Assembly: GCA_002633005.1 (NCBI GenBank) | Contig: NMRA01000305.1 | Location: 280,195-344,112 of the forward strand | Direction of reading: 5' to 3' | DNA: 63,918 bases | DNA from: Phoronis australis | Lineage: Eukaryota > Phoronida > Phoronidae | Shown here: piece by piece, positions 12,501 to 20,900 of the stretch | Layout of the letters: the number at the start of each line of letters is the position of its first letter | How positions within the stretch are numbered: the stretch's first letter is position 1 | Made by a program: the position numbers and the translations under genes | Notes under the pieces: model-generated | The model's database searches: none | Told to the model about the DNA's origin: nothing | Seen by the model: only the letters and a program-made list of their open reading frames with translations

Positions 12501-14079
12501 CATGTGGGCCCATTGCACTGATCACCTGGAAATATTTTTATGCTTTATTAATATATGGTTAAAACCGAGCTGAGGAGCTAGAAACCTGGCTCAAGGGTTT
12601 AGCAGTGTCACCTGGTGGGACTTGAATCCATGACCTCGAGTAAAGAAAGCGGGCACTTATCAACCTGGCCACACTGCCTCCTCACTCTGATAGTATTTTA
12701 TTCTGGTTACCAACAAGAACTTCGAAGCTATCAGTGACTCGAGAAAACGATTCAGGGTTAACAGGGGTTGGGCAACTCTAAAATTGCAGATTTGAAAATT
12801 GTACTTTTCCTGGAATTAGAGATGCCAGCTCATTTGGCAATAATTCAAGTTTGGATGTGCGTGGTTAAGAATAAAACAAAGATTGACAGCCCAACTTGGG
12901 CACAATGTATTACAGTTTTGGCTGTCATAATCTTATTGTTGTATCTTTGATCTACGCAGGAGTCTTCCAGTCACACGGGTCTCAGTGACCTTGGCTTGAC
13001 CTCCGGAGCCCAAGCCGCGCGCTCGGCCATTTCTAGAGGTGCCGCAGCAGCTCCTTCTATGGAGAGCCGCACCCCAGGCACTCAGCCTCTAGAAGTGAAG
13101 CAGATTCCCCCACAACTGGCTGATACATTGGAACATATTGTAGGTCAACTGGATGTCATTACTCAGGTAGGGCTAAAGAAAGGGTTGGGAGTCACTGGAC
13201 AATTAGCGTTGTCATGGTAACACGATTAATAGATTTTAGAAGACATCGACAAATGTCATCACAATTAGTCTCTGATCGAAGTTATGGAAAAAACCACAAG
13301 GAAATTGAGTTGAAAAAAATTTGTTTCAAGATAAGTCGAACAGGTTTTCCAAAAGAAAGATTTCATTGTTTTTTGAAAACTGCAGTAATGTGATTCAGAG
13401 TGTTGAATTTTGAAAACTAAATATGTTTATTGGGTAAATGTTTTGGCTGCATAATTGGTGTGCTTTCTGTTAAAACTGTTTTCTTAAAGCTCGACATGTT
13501 TCTATTTTGTGCCTATTAGCTGCTATCGATATAGTTTGACTCTTAACACAGCTATAAACTGGCCTTCTGCTACAAAAAAAGCCTTTGAATTACACCACTT
13601 GCCGTCATGAAATTGGCTTCAAGTTGTTCCTTAATCAAATGGGAGGGGATTTTAAGTCTTCGAAATAACTGAGAATTCGCTATCGTTCAAGACCAGGTTC
13701 TACACGTTACATTTTCACAGCATTTCATTTTACATGCCAAGCATAATCTCAACGAATAACGAACTTTCGGTTCTTAGCAAAGCCAAAAATGAATTCTCAT
13801 CTCAGTAAAGAACATGAAACCAGTGTTATAGCTGTAAGTGGCCTTAATGAAAAGTTCGCTTCTTGGCTGAAAAAGAGGTTTGTTGCTACTTTAACAGGGC
13901 TCTTCGTTAGATTTGGAGATCGCTGTTGGTGGTTTATGTATCCCCGTGTATGTATTATGTCCTGTGTATTTCAGACTGTGTCCATCTTGGAGCAGCGTCT
14001 GACAATGACGGAGAACAAGCTGAGGGAGTGTTTGGACAATCAGCAGAAGATCACGCTCCAAGTGCGACCAACTGATTAA
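526..14079 (+). CDS. POC1: POC1 centriolar WD40 protein (13 coding exons)
   Basis: POC1 proteins sit in the centriole wall and basal body and are needed for centriole stability and ciliogenesis (family knowledge). Joined exons: 526-540, 2717-2801, 3010-3089, 3764-3855, 4714-4822, 5150-5220, 6101-6208, 7343-7592, 8829-8897, 9356-9514, 11385-11474, 12960-13166, 13975-14079; 1440 nt, 479 codons plus stop, no frame break, all introns GT-AG. Seven WD40 blades cover about residues 10-300, with hallmarks such as [18 protein letters not shown] and [11 protein letters not shown] Pro/Ser/Ala-rich linker follows (about 300-425). The C-terminal POC1 motif (about 429-479) reads [14 protein letters not shown] then [16 protein letters not shown], a predicted coiled coil. 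Length is close to vertebrate POC1B. It looks like a single orthologue of vertebrate POC1A and POC1B. The start is chosen because ATG at 526 gives MVTVL directly before [12 protein letters not shown]. Confidence 0.95.
541..2716 (+). other. POC1 intron 1
   Basis: Non-coding. It holds a possible MITE fragment starting GTGGCGGATCTAGGAT near 829, a poly-G run near 1380 and a poly-C run near 2450. I see no conserved exon. Confidence 0.5.
2717..2801 (+). CDS. POC1: POC1 exon 2
   Basis: Acceptor TTTTAG at 2711-2716, donor GTGAGT at 2802. Encodes [19 protein letters not shown] and the start of WD40 blade 1; ends after one base of an Ala codon. Confidence 0.93.
3010..3089 (+). CDS. POC1: POC1 exon 3
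   Basis: Acceptor TTGCAG, donor GTAAGG. Encodes [17 protein letters not shown] and ends RFVGHK, the GH of blade 2; phase 0 at the 3' end. Confidence 0.94.
3700..3747 (+). repeat. ATTT/TATTTA simple repeat
   Basis: AT-only runs of TATTTATTATTTA just upstream of the POC1 exon 4 acceptor. Low-complexity DNA. Confidence 0.7.
3764..3855 (+). CDS. POC1: POC1 exon 4
   Basis: Acceptor ATTTCAG after an ATTT-rich tract, donor GTAAGT. Encodes [14 protein letters not shown] and [12 protein letters not shown]; ends with two bases of a Val codon. Confidence 0.94.
3913..4392 (+). mobile_element. hAT-like MITE family 1, copy 1
   Basis: Ends are CAAGGCTTGGAATTTTCC and ATTCCAAGCCCTG, inverted relative to each other. 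The interior is close to copy 2 (7861-8242) in the same orientation, including CCGCGGCAAATT, GAAAAGCGGAAGTTGC and GACAAATACTACG. A short frame beginning ATGGCGTCTCGTG resembles a decayed transposase N-terminus. Lies in POC1 intron 4. Confidence 0.75.
4714..4822 (+). CDS. POC1: POC1 exon 5
   Basis: Acceptor TTTCCAG, donor GTAGGT. Encodes [19 protein letters not shown] and SDDKTVK of blade 3; phase 0 at the 3' end. Confidence 0.94.
5150..5220 (+). CDS. POC1: POC1 exon 6
   Basis: Acceptor TTTCTAG, donor GTAAGT. Encodes [19 protein letters not shown] plus VRCA; ends with two bases of a Lys codon. Confidence 0.94.
6101..6208 (+). CDS. POC1: POC1 exon 7
   Basis: Acceptor GGTCAG, donor GTAAGT. Encodes [20 protein letters not shown] and the link to blade 5, ending EHG plus two bases. 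Confidence 0.94.
6498..6775 (+). repeat. Direct duplication in POC1 intron 7, copy 1
   Basis: About 278 bp beginning TTAAGGCATGGAAATTTGTC, repeated almost exactly at 7001-7278. An N at 6776 lies at its right edge, so the duplication could also be an assembly or allelic artefact. Confidence 0.9.
7001..7278 (+). repeat. Direct duplication in POC1 intron 7, copy 2
   Basis: Second copy of the 278 bp segment, 503 bp downstream of the first, with a few substitutions (for example GGGGACTTTGG against GGGGAATTTGC). It ends about 64 bp before the exon 8 acceptor. Confidence 0.9.
7343..7592 (+). CDS. POC1: POC1 exon 8
   Basis: Largest exon. Acceptor CTTGCAG, donor GTATGG. Encodes blades 5 and 6, including [40 protein letters not shown] and [14 protein letters not shown], which are near-invariant in POC1. 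Confidence 0.96.
7861..8242 (+). mobile_element. hAT-like MITE family 1, copy 2
   Basis: Terminal inverted repeats CAGGGCTTGGAATTTTCC and ATTCCAAGCCCTG. Flanks TTGATATC and GTGATATC form an 8 bp target duplication with one mismatch, as expected for hAT elements. Lies in POC1 intron 8. Confidence 0.82.
8829..8897 (+). CDS. POC1: POC1 exon 9
   Basis: Acceptor ATTACAG, donor GTATGC. Encodes [15 protein letters not shown] and ASGGSDEQ of the last blade; phase 0 at both ends. Confidence 0.95.
8980..9060 (+). repeat. Dispersed hairpin repeat, copy 1
   Basis: Imperfect palindrome GATTTTGAGAACCAGTTTGA ... AAACTGGTTCTTAAAATGC. Related copies occur at about 23975-24040 and, partly, about 40855-40905. 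Probably a small foldback or MITE remnant. Confidence 0.55.
9356..9514 (+). CDS. POC1: POC1 exon 10
   Basis: Acceptor GTGACAG, donor [21 protein letters not shown] closes the propeller; then an Ala/Pro/Ser-rich linker with [17 protein letters not shown]. Phase 0 at both ends. Confidence 0.92.
9652..10636 (+). repeat. CTCF-motif-rich tandem repeat element, copy A (3' truncated)
   Basis: Starts with a near-palindrome around ATATTTATATGTGGACGCAT and contains internal units of about 440 bp with recurring blocks CCCCCTAGTGGCAATTT, GCGCCACCTAGTGGCC and CTCCTAGTGGCAGTTT. The reverse complement of these blocks fits the CTCF core consensus CCASYAGRKGGCRS exactly at 9853-9866, 9988-10001 and 10435-10448. 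Lies in POC1 intron 10. Compared with copy C its 3' end is missing. Confidence 0.85.
11385..11474 (+). CDS. POC1: POC1 exon 11 (linker)
   Basis: Acceptor TTGACAG, donor GTATGC; 90 bases, phase 0 at both ends. Encodes [17 protein letters not shown] and [13 protein letters not shown]. The linker is poorly conserved, so this exon rests on splice sites and open phase and could be alternatively used. Confidence 0.75.
11475..12459 (+). other. POC1 intron 11, left part
   Basis: Non-coding, AT-rich; a short CA run near 11522. Nothing recognisable before the SINE at 12460. Confidence 0.5.
12460..12695 (-). mobile_element. tRNA-derived SINE family 1, copy 1
   Basis: On the minus strand the head has an A-box-like TGGCCAGGTTGATAAG and a B-box-like GGATTCAAGTCCC. 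The 3' part holds a hairpin written on the plus strand as GTCTGATACGCGTTGTACCA. It matches copy 2 (15127-15345) over about 220 bp in opposite orientation. Confidence 0.85.
12960..13166 (+). CDS. POC1: POC1 exon 12
   Basis: Acceptor TACGCAG, donor GTAGGG; 207 bases, phase 0. Ala/Ser-rich linker, then [17 protein letters not shown], the first half of the conserved POC1 C-terminal motif. Confidence 0.93.
13975..14079 (+). CDS. POC1: POC1 exon 13 (terminal)
   Basis: Acceptor TATTTCAG. Encodes [20 protein letters not shown] then DNQQKITL and stop TAA at 14077-14079. Heptad-like coiled coil typical of POC1 C-termini. Confidence 0.95.
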   Translation, partial: TVSILEQRLTMTENKLRECLDNQQKITLQVRPTD

Positions 14080-14556
14080 ACACCAGGGGGAGTCACGTGA
14101 AGAATGCCACTGCAGCGCATTGTGTATGTCATACGCTGCACCATGAGCTCGGCACGGGACCTAAGACCACTCATGTTAGCTCAAAACTGTACTGAAAATT
14201 GACCCATAACATGGCATGCTTTGAAAAAAGACGAATTTCGTGCAATGTTAGTGGTCACTCAGTTGTGGCAAGTCTAAAGTGCAGTAAAATTTTGCCAAAT
14301 TCAAAAAAATTATAGTTTTATAGTTTCCCAATTTGATTTTTTCCCTTTTGAAAATCTTTTAACATCATTGTAAATGACCACAATTTCTAAAAACCTAGTT
14401 TGGTTGTAGCTTTGGTGTAGAACGCAAGAATGACAAAATATTTATTTGGTGCTACTTTTATGAAAGAATAGTTTAATTATGGTAAAATTTCCATAAATTC
14501 AAACAGAAATGTTTGCCAAAATTATCATTTTCCATGATCCCACCGTATTGCAAAAA

Positions 14557-14802
14557 CAGGGCTTGGAATTTTCTTCTTCTGAAAGGTTTTCCTCTTTTTT
14601 GGTTTCTGTTTCACCTGATTTGTTTTTTCGGTCTTCTTTTTTCATCTCTTTATATCATTATTTTGATTTATATTCATGCAAAAATGTTTATTTCAATTAA
14701 ATAAATTTTACAACACAAAAATATTTCTATCAGCCTATTTGTGGAACGATACATCACCTGGAAAATTTTCCTCTTTCTTCTCATAGGTCATTCCAAGCCC
14801 TG
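14557..14802 (+). mobile_element. hAT-like MITE family 1, copy 3 (short)
   Basis: Same termini (CAGGGCTTGGAATTTTC and GTCATTCCAAGCCCTG) around a different, shorter, T-rich interior. Flanks GCAAAAAC and GCTAAAAG could be a decayed 8 bp duplication. Lies about 480 bp after the POC1 stop and contains an AATAAA at 14700-14705 that could serve as a polyadenylation signal. Confidence 0.7.
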
Positions 14803-15126
14803 CTAAAAGTGCTTCGAATTTCAACTCAAAGAACTTTCTAATTCTTCCAATTTATTATTTTTTTAAAATATTTTTACAAAGCACAGTCAGTTTTCCCATT
14901 CTACTACATGTTCTACATTTAGGAACCTTTGCTTTTTTCGTCATATTGTTTTCGAAATTGGTGATATTTTAGGATAATATTTGGTGATCTCAGCCCTGGT
15001 GTACTGAAACAGAATACAGTACTCTAAATCAGACAAACTCATCTATTTCGAACACCAGTTGTCAATTCAGTGGATCTGTTATTTGTTATTTGTTAAGGTT
15101 ATGCAGGACCTCATCGACAAGTCGAG

Positions 15127-15345
15127 GAGGCAGTGTGGCCTGGTTGATAAGTGCCCCCTTTCTTTACTCGAGGTCGTGGGTTCGAGTCCCACCAGGTCCA
15201 CTGCTAAACCCTTGAGCCAGGTTCGGCTCGGTTTTAACCATATATCAATAAAGCATAAAAATATTTCCAGGTGATCAGTGCAATGGGCCCACATGCGAGG
15301 CCTGCGCACGTCTGGTACAACGTGTATCAGACCGCCTGCAATTAT
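15127..15345 (+). mobile_element. tRNA-derived SINE family 1, copy 2
   Basis: Head: TGGCCTGGTTGATAAGTGC (A box) and GTGGGTTCGAGTCCCAC (B box and T-arm-like stem). Body: CCCTTGAGCCAGGTTCGG. Tail hairpin: GTCTGGTACAACGTGTATCA. No full cloverleaf, so a SINE rather than a tRNA gene. Confidence 0.88.
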
Positions 15346-17857
15346 TTATTACATTATCTACGAGTCTGTGCACTTAGTGAAACATCTACTTAACAGATGA
15401 AGTCTTTAAGTGTGACGCAGTTTTCCGAAATATGATGTTCAAAGACATTTTTTCTAGGTTCCTACATAATTTTAGTATTTTTATGTAGCCACATGTACGT
15501 ATGTAGGGTTCATAAATGCCGTCACATATGAAAATAGACATATGAAATAGACTTTATCCGCGGACCTTTGCCATAAGGATGTACGCGTGACTTGCAGTTA
15601 CTTTCTAATTTCATGAGAGTATTCTCTAGTTTAGGGTCAGGTTCTATCAGTTGTAGCCCATTAAATCTGTGAATATGTACGTTATTGAATGCGTACAAAT
15701 ATTGCGAGTCTTTCCCGATGTTCTGAGTAGAATCATTAAGTAGCGGAAATTACTTAATTGAGAAACTCAGGAATGCAGGTCGATTTTAAAGTTCCAAATC
15801 TCCCGTTTTGCAACATTTTTCACTTCTAAATCAGCTTTTTTACTTTTGTATCGTATGAGTATCACTTTTCTGTGAACTGTTGTTTGTGTCATAGTTATCT
15901 ACTTAGAAATTTAGAAGACACATATAGAATTAAGAGACACGTTACTTTAGATGCAACTTTTGATAAAAATCACCCGTTTCATTTTTTGGTTGTCTTATAT
16001 TTTTCATTGCTAAAATACCTCCTCAGTCTCCTCATTTTCATATATACATTTTATGCGTCATTCCGTGCCAGTGAAGAGGTTGCTGGATGGTTTTCCCATA
16101 CCCCGAGAAGTCGTCCGCCCCAAATATTTTTGAATGTTGATTGGCTGGGCCCCAGTGTTTGGAACAGTAAGGCAAACCGTGGGGAAAGCCAATTTAATCT
16201 CACAGGGCTCGTTTTTTGAAAATCTATTGACATGGTGCATTTGTCGCTGATTGTTTGTAAATATTACTTTGTACATTTTGTTACTGGTGTATGTGTGAAG
16301 CTGTATAGAAAATATTTAAAATGTATTTTGTAATAAATTATTAAATATTTTGTATAGAAATAATGATTTTCTGAAAAGGTGACAAATTTTCTCAACATTT
16401 TAACTCTCTTAACTTTTTAATAACCTTTCTTTCAGACAGGTCTCATTAACGTCACGTAATTAAGCATTGTGTTCAATGAGACTAAATCATTGATAGCATG
16501 TGTTCATAAGATCCCCATTAATTACTCACAAGAGTTCAGACAACTTCCATCTTCGTTATAAAATTATGATTTTATTAAGGCTTCGAAAAAGAAGCAGAAA
16601 TGCAAAACATTTCATGATTTATGAATTATTTACAAAGTTGAACAAATTGCACCGCAGTAATAAGTCAGATACACTTGCACTTCACAAAACAATTGACGAT
16701 TGAACTTTGTACTTATAACTTTAGCACGGAGCCATGAACTAAAACCTATTTATCAGTAATACTACACGTTGCTCTCACTTGACCGAAGCAGCTGACCAAA
16801 GGTGACCCCAACCTGGGTTCTCACTGCCAACTAACTGACCACCAGTGACTGTCTGATGCCTAAAAACCACTGACCAGTCGATCAAACAGAAATCTAAAGT
16901 CAACATTCTAGTTATCAAAGAAATTATGGTTTGAATTAAATCGTTCAAAAATTAACAAAACTTATTTCACATTTGTCATAAACAATAAACAACAAATGAT
17001 CAGCGAACTAACAGTACCGACAGACAAGTCAACTCAATAGTATCTCATTGGTTGCACTTCACTTTGCTGGGTCAATTGGCTAAAACATTTGATTGGTTCT
17101 CGGTGACAACTTCCAGCTTACTGACCAATAGGATATCTTAGACGGTGGACTATTGGAACGGCGAAGTTATGCAGCAGATAAGTTGCAGGCATTAACTCAA
17201 TCAAAAACAATTTTATCAAAATCTCACAGTAGCATTTCCGTTCAAAAATCAAAATTTTATCAATTATCAGTTGACCTCGAATCTCTGTTGTTTTGTGCCA
17301 ATCTAGAGTACTACTTGTTAATACATTCCAAATATGATAAGGTGATGAGGCTTATGAAATGGAGCTGATTCACCCAATGCAACCATTTTAACCTAAACCA
17401 GAAATTACAAAAAAGCGCCTAATCATAAATTACTCGGAGATGCTTGAAAAAAATACACAATTAATACTCTGGATGCCTTATGTTTCCTGAAGTGAATTTT
17501 TAAAGTATTAACTAAAGCCACTTCAGCAGCAAACTGAGTCCCAGAGTTGAGAACCCCTCTCTACTGAACATTCGCACAGTCATCAAACTGGATGAACTGT
17601 TAAGGAGAATCCGCTGGTTACAATGGCAACTAACCCAGGGTGGAAAATCTGAGTTACCATCCTTATACGGTCTTGGCAGCTTGTGCCATGTTGACACTTA
17701 TTGAAACAAGACAACTTTGCTTTGATGATCAGCAAGTATATCACCATGGTAACATGCCTTGGCAGTACATATACCTTGGTTTGCGCAGCAACGCAGCCTT
17801 GATGGCACGGCGCAGTGCTACAAATACACAGAGGTTACCATGGCAACACACACAAGT

Positions 17858-17992
17858 CTACTTCTTGTTCTCCAAGTGTTTGGGTGCATCAGCGAACATG
17901 TACTTGAGTTTGAAAGCTTCAGCCAGCAGCTCACTGACTTCTTCGTTTTTCCAATGATGTGTCGGTAGGTTTTGTAACGTCAACATGATACC
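17858..17992 (-). CDS. TBC1D22: TBC1D22 exon 12 (terminal)
   Basis: Acceptor TTTTCAG. Encodes GIMLTLQNLPTHHWKNEEV, LLAEAFKLKYMFADAPKH and stop TAG (17860-17858). Confidence 0.95.
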   Translation of the reverse strand, partial: GIMLTLQNLPTHHWKNEEVSELLAEAFKLKYMFADAPKHLENKK

Positions 17993-20900
17993 CTGAAAAT
18001 GAATCAAAAACTGACCAATTGGCTCGATAAACTCTCTATTACGTCCATTCTAGTAGACCAAGTAGTCAGTAGGTATAGTGCACAATTACTTTCATGATGC
18101 CAACACATTTTCGCAGATTCAGTCGCACCATAATTCTATAAGTGCATTGTTTATTGACGTGTTTAGTACAACTTTATTTCACTACTTAGACTTCCGACCC
18201 ACACACATGTATACGAACGTACCAAATACAAGATGTGTGGAATTAACACTGAAAGGAGATCTGACACCATACAGGCATTTAAATTAACTATGCGTAGTAA
18301 AAACTTGGTGAATGAAGACAGTTAAGTTGCAAAAATTTCAGGAGTTCATGAAATAAATGAAGTGGCCATTATCGAAGTTTCTAATATTAAAACAAATGTC
18401 AAACTTTCTCCTAAAACCGTATACACCCGACACTCTTTAGTTGTCATCTGGCAAACTATCCCCTTTGGATTGAATGCTTAATGTTAAAACTGTCCACTTT
18501 ACATTGAATGCTTACTGTTAAAAGGTGTAACACATAATTGACCTATCGCCAGGATTTTGAGTGACCGCTTAACTGACCAACCGGAACGCAGCACTCTTGA
18601 CACACCTTCGTTTTCAAGCTGTCATTTTACTCGACAAACAACACATTGCCGGGTAAAATGTATTGCTTGTTTGTCGACATTTTGCAAGGGGGCAGAGCTT
18701 GCGATAAGTCAATTGTTGCTAGTGCAGAAATAAAATTTCAAAAGTACAGTTAGATATTCAGTATAAAAACAATTTGGGCGGTTTTTGTCAGTTTGTTTCC
18801 CAATAGTCAGTAGTCTTGGGTGATTTAAGTCGCAGATGACCGACAGTATTCCAGTCTCTAGAAATATTGAGGCAACAGATTCCTTAGATTCAATAAACAG
18901 GAAGTAGCAACTCCATCTAGTGTTCAGGTCTTGAATCAAGCAATAGAAGGTGTCCTAAAAGTGTATTCACAATTCAGTACAAATTCAGTTCAGAACGTAA
19001 ATTTAAGGTGCAGTGCTACTGAAAAATCAAAATCTTTAGAGAAGTGCAGAGACAATTAATCTCCATCCTAAGTTAATAAATGTATTTAATATTTTGGTCA
19101 AAAATTTTAATTCCTTTTTTGATTACAACAAAATTGATGGATTTAAACTTGTCTTGCTCCGTAGTCAATGAACAATCTACTTATTATTATCTGAAGTGAG
19201 AGTACATTTTTGGGACACCGTGTAGATAGAAGAAAAATAACAAAAACACAACTTTACCTGGAAATCTCTTTCCCTTGTTATTTCAAGTGAGAATCTTTTT
19301 AAAAATGCAGCGCAGACATACAAGTGAAACGAGGCGAAGCCGTCAGGTTCACACTGAAACAAGACATATACATTAATAAAAAATCTTGCAAACATTTTAA
19401 GTCTTGTCAGCACGCCATCTGTTGGCCACATCACATGACCTAATGAATATAAGTCTGAAAAAATTTCTACTTGAACCTAGGATCTTCTGCTAACCGTACA
19501 GATGCTCTAGGCATTGAGCAATAAATTACAAACAATAAAAATCTTATCATTCAGTTCAGCTGGTGACTACTAAAAGGTAAACGCATCTGTGACAAAAAAG
19601 CCTCAACCCCATCTCCGTACATCGTTATTCCGTGAGCTTCATTCATGGTCCGGCCAAGCACAAGTAATCAATTTATCAGTTTTGCATTAAACAAAGACAC
19701 CTTTACTCTGCCGCACTGAAAAAAATCACTCCAATTTAGAGAAATCAACCCCCCAACGACCCACAACCTGTACCAACCCATGACCCCTGCTGACCCATGA
19801 CCTCACCTAACCCTTGACCCATACTTACCAGGTAGGTGTCCCACAGCCTGACAACACACCTCAGGGGCAACTCCCTCATCAACAGATTATTCATCCACCT
19901 GAATGCAAACTGTAGATACTCCACGTGATTCTTGAGTAAATGAGAATGAAGTGGCGCTAAAAAAAAACAAAGCGTAACTTTGTATGTCTAGTCACAACAC
20001 GCATGAAGTCAAATGATAGCACAAAGCAGGTCTTTCCAGCCACCCATCAGAAAACACTGCAACGTGGTGAGTGTTTGGGGTTTAGTTCCCACTAAGTGAC
20101 TTCCTTCACCAACAACACTTAAAGCTGCTAGTTTGTCTGTCAGGGTTACCAACACTTGGCCCTAACTTTACAGACCCTTCCCAACAACCTGTACCAACCC
20201 ATGACCCCTGCTGACCCATGACCTCACCTAACCCTTGACCCATACTTACCAACATGTGACGCTCATCTTTCACCCAACAAACTCAGCCTCGTCGACTTCC
20301 CACCTTAGGTACTCATTCCTGAGAGCCCGCAACTGACCAACCCTACCGCTCCGCAGTCCCAGGTACACTAAATTATCCCTCTTAACCCTCAAACGTGTAC
20401 ACCAACCCAGGCCTTCTGAACCTAACCAGAGAACACTGTAAAATCTCATCAATTTAAAACACAATGTGGCAAACAAGTTAAATTTTGTATTTTCATTTTT
20501 TCGTAAAAAAGACGATAAGCACTAATTAAAAGTTTTATCAGTTAAAAGTTCGAGCTAACAATAAACATTTTTAACTCTGGTCTGCATGCCACCTGTTGGC
20601 CACATCCCATGACCTTGACAGTGTGACATTCACAACAGTGTTAGAAGCCTTAGAAATGAAAAAGATCAATTATGACAATTCTTTTTGTCCAAAGTCCGTG
20701 ACATCTTACAGAAAGTCGTCGCAACTGAGACCCCACCATTTTGCATCACTCCTCCTTATGCCCCACCAAACTAACCCATTCTTCAAGACCCGCATACCCA
20801 ACTTACCATCGATCCTCTCGATGAGTCCTGCCAAGTCATTAACCTTGACCTGAATACCAGGCTGTGCGAAAGTATAATTATCTTGTATACCGTCCAACAG

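Larger units (their letters stand above)
14080..17857. other. Convergent POC1-TBC1D22 intergenic spacer
   Basis: Holds the MITE at 14557-14802, the SINE at 15127-15345 and AT-rich unique DNA with both 3' UTRs. Possible POC1 polyadenylation signals are AATAAA at 14700 and further downstream; the choice cannot be made from sequence. Four CCAAT-type boxes (ATTGG or CCAAT) lie within 17045-17135 with no recognisable gene beside them. Confidence 0.5.

Noticed and set aside
15127-15200. True tRNA gene (also at 56604, 27940, 32190)
   Set aside because: A and B boxes are present but acceptor stems do not pair and the sequences recur with common 3' tails; they are SINEs or an LTR module.
15872-16219. 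115-codon frame in the POC1-TBC1D22 spacer
   Set aside because: Hydrophobic, AT-driven composition without similarity to a known family; overlapping frames on the other strand are equally open.
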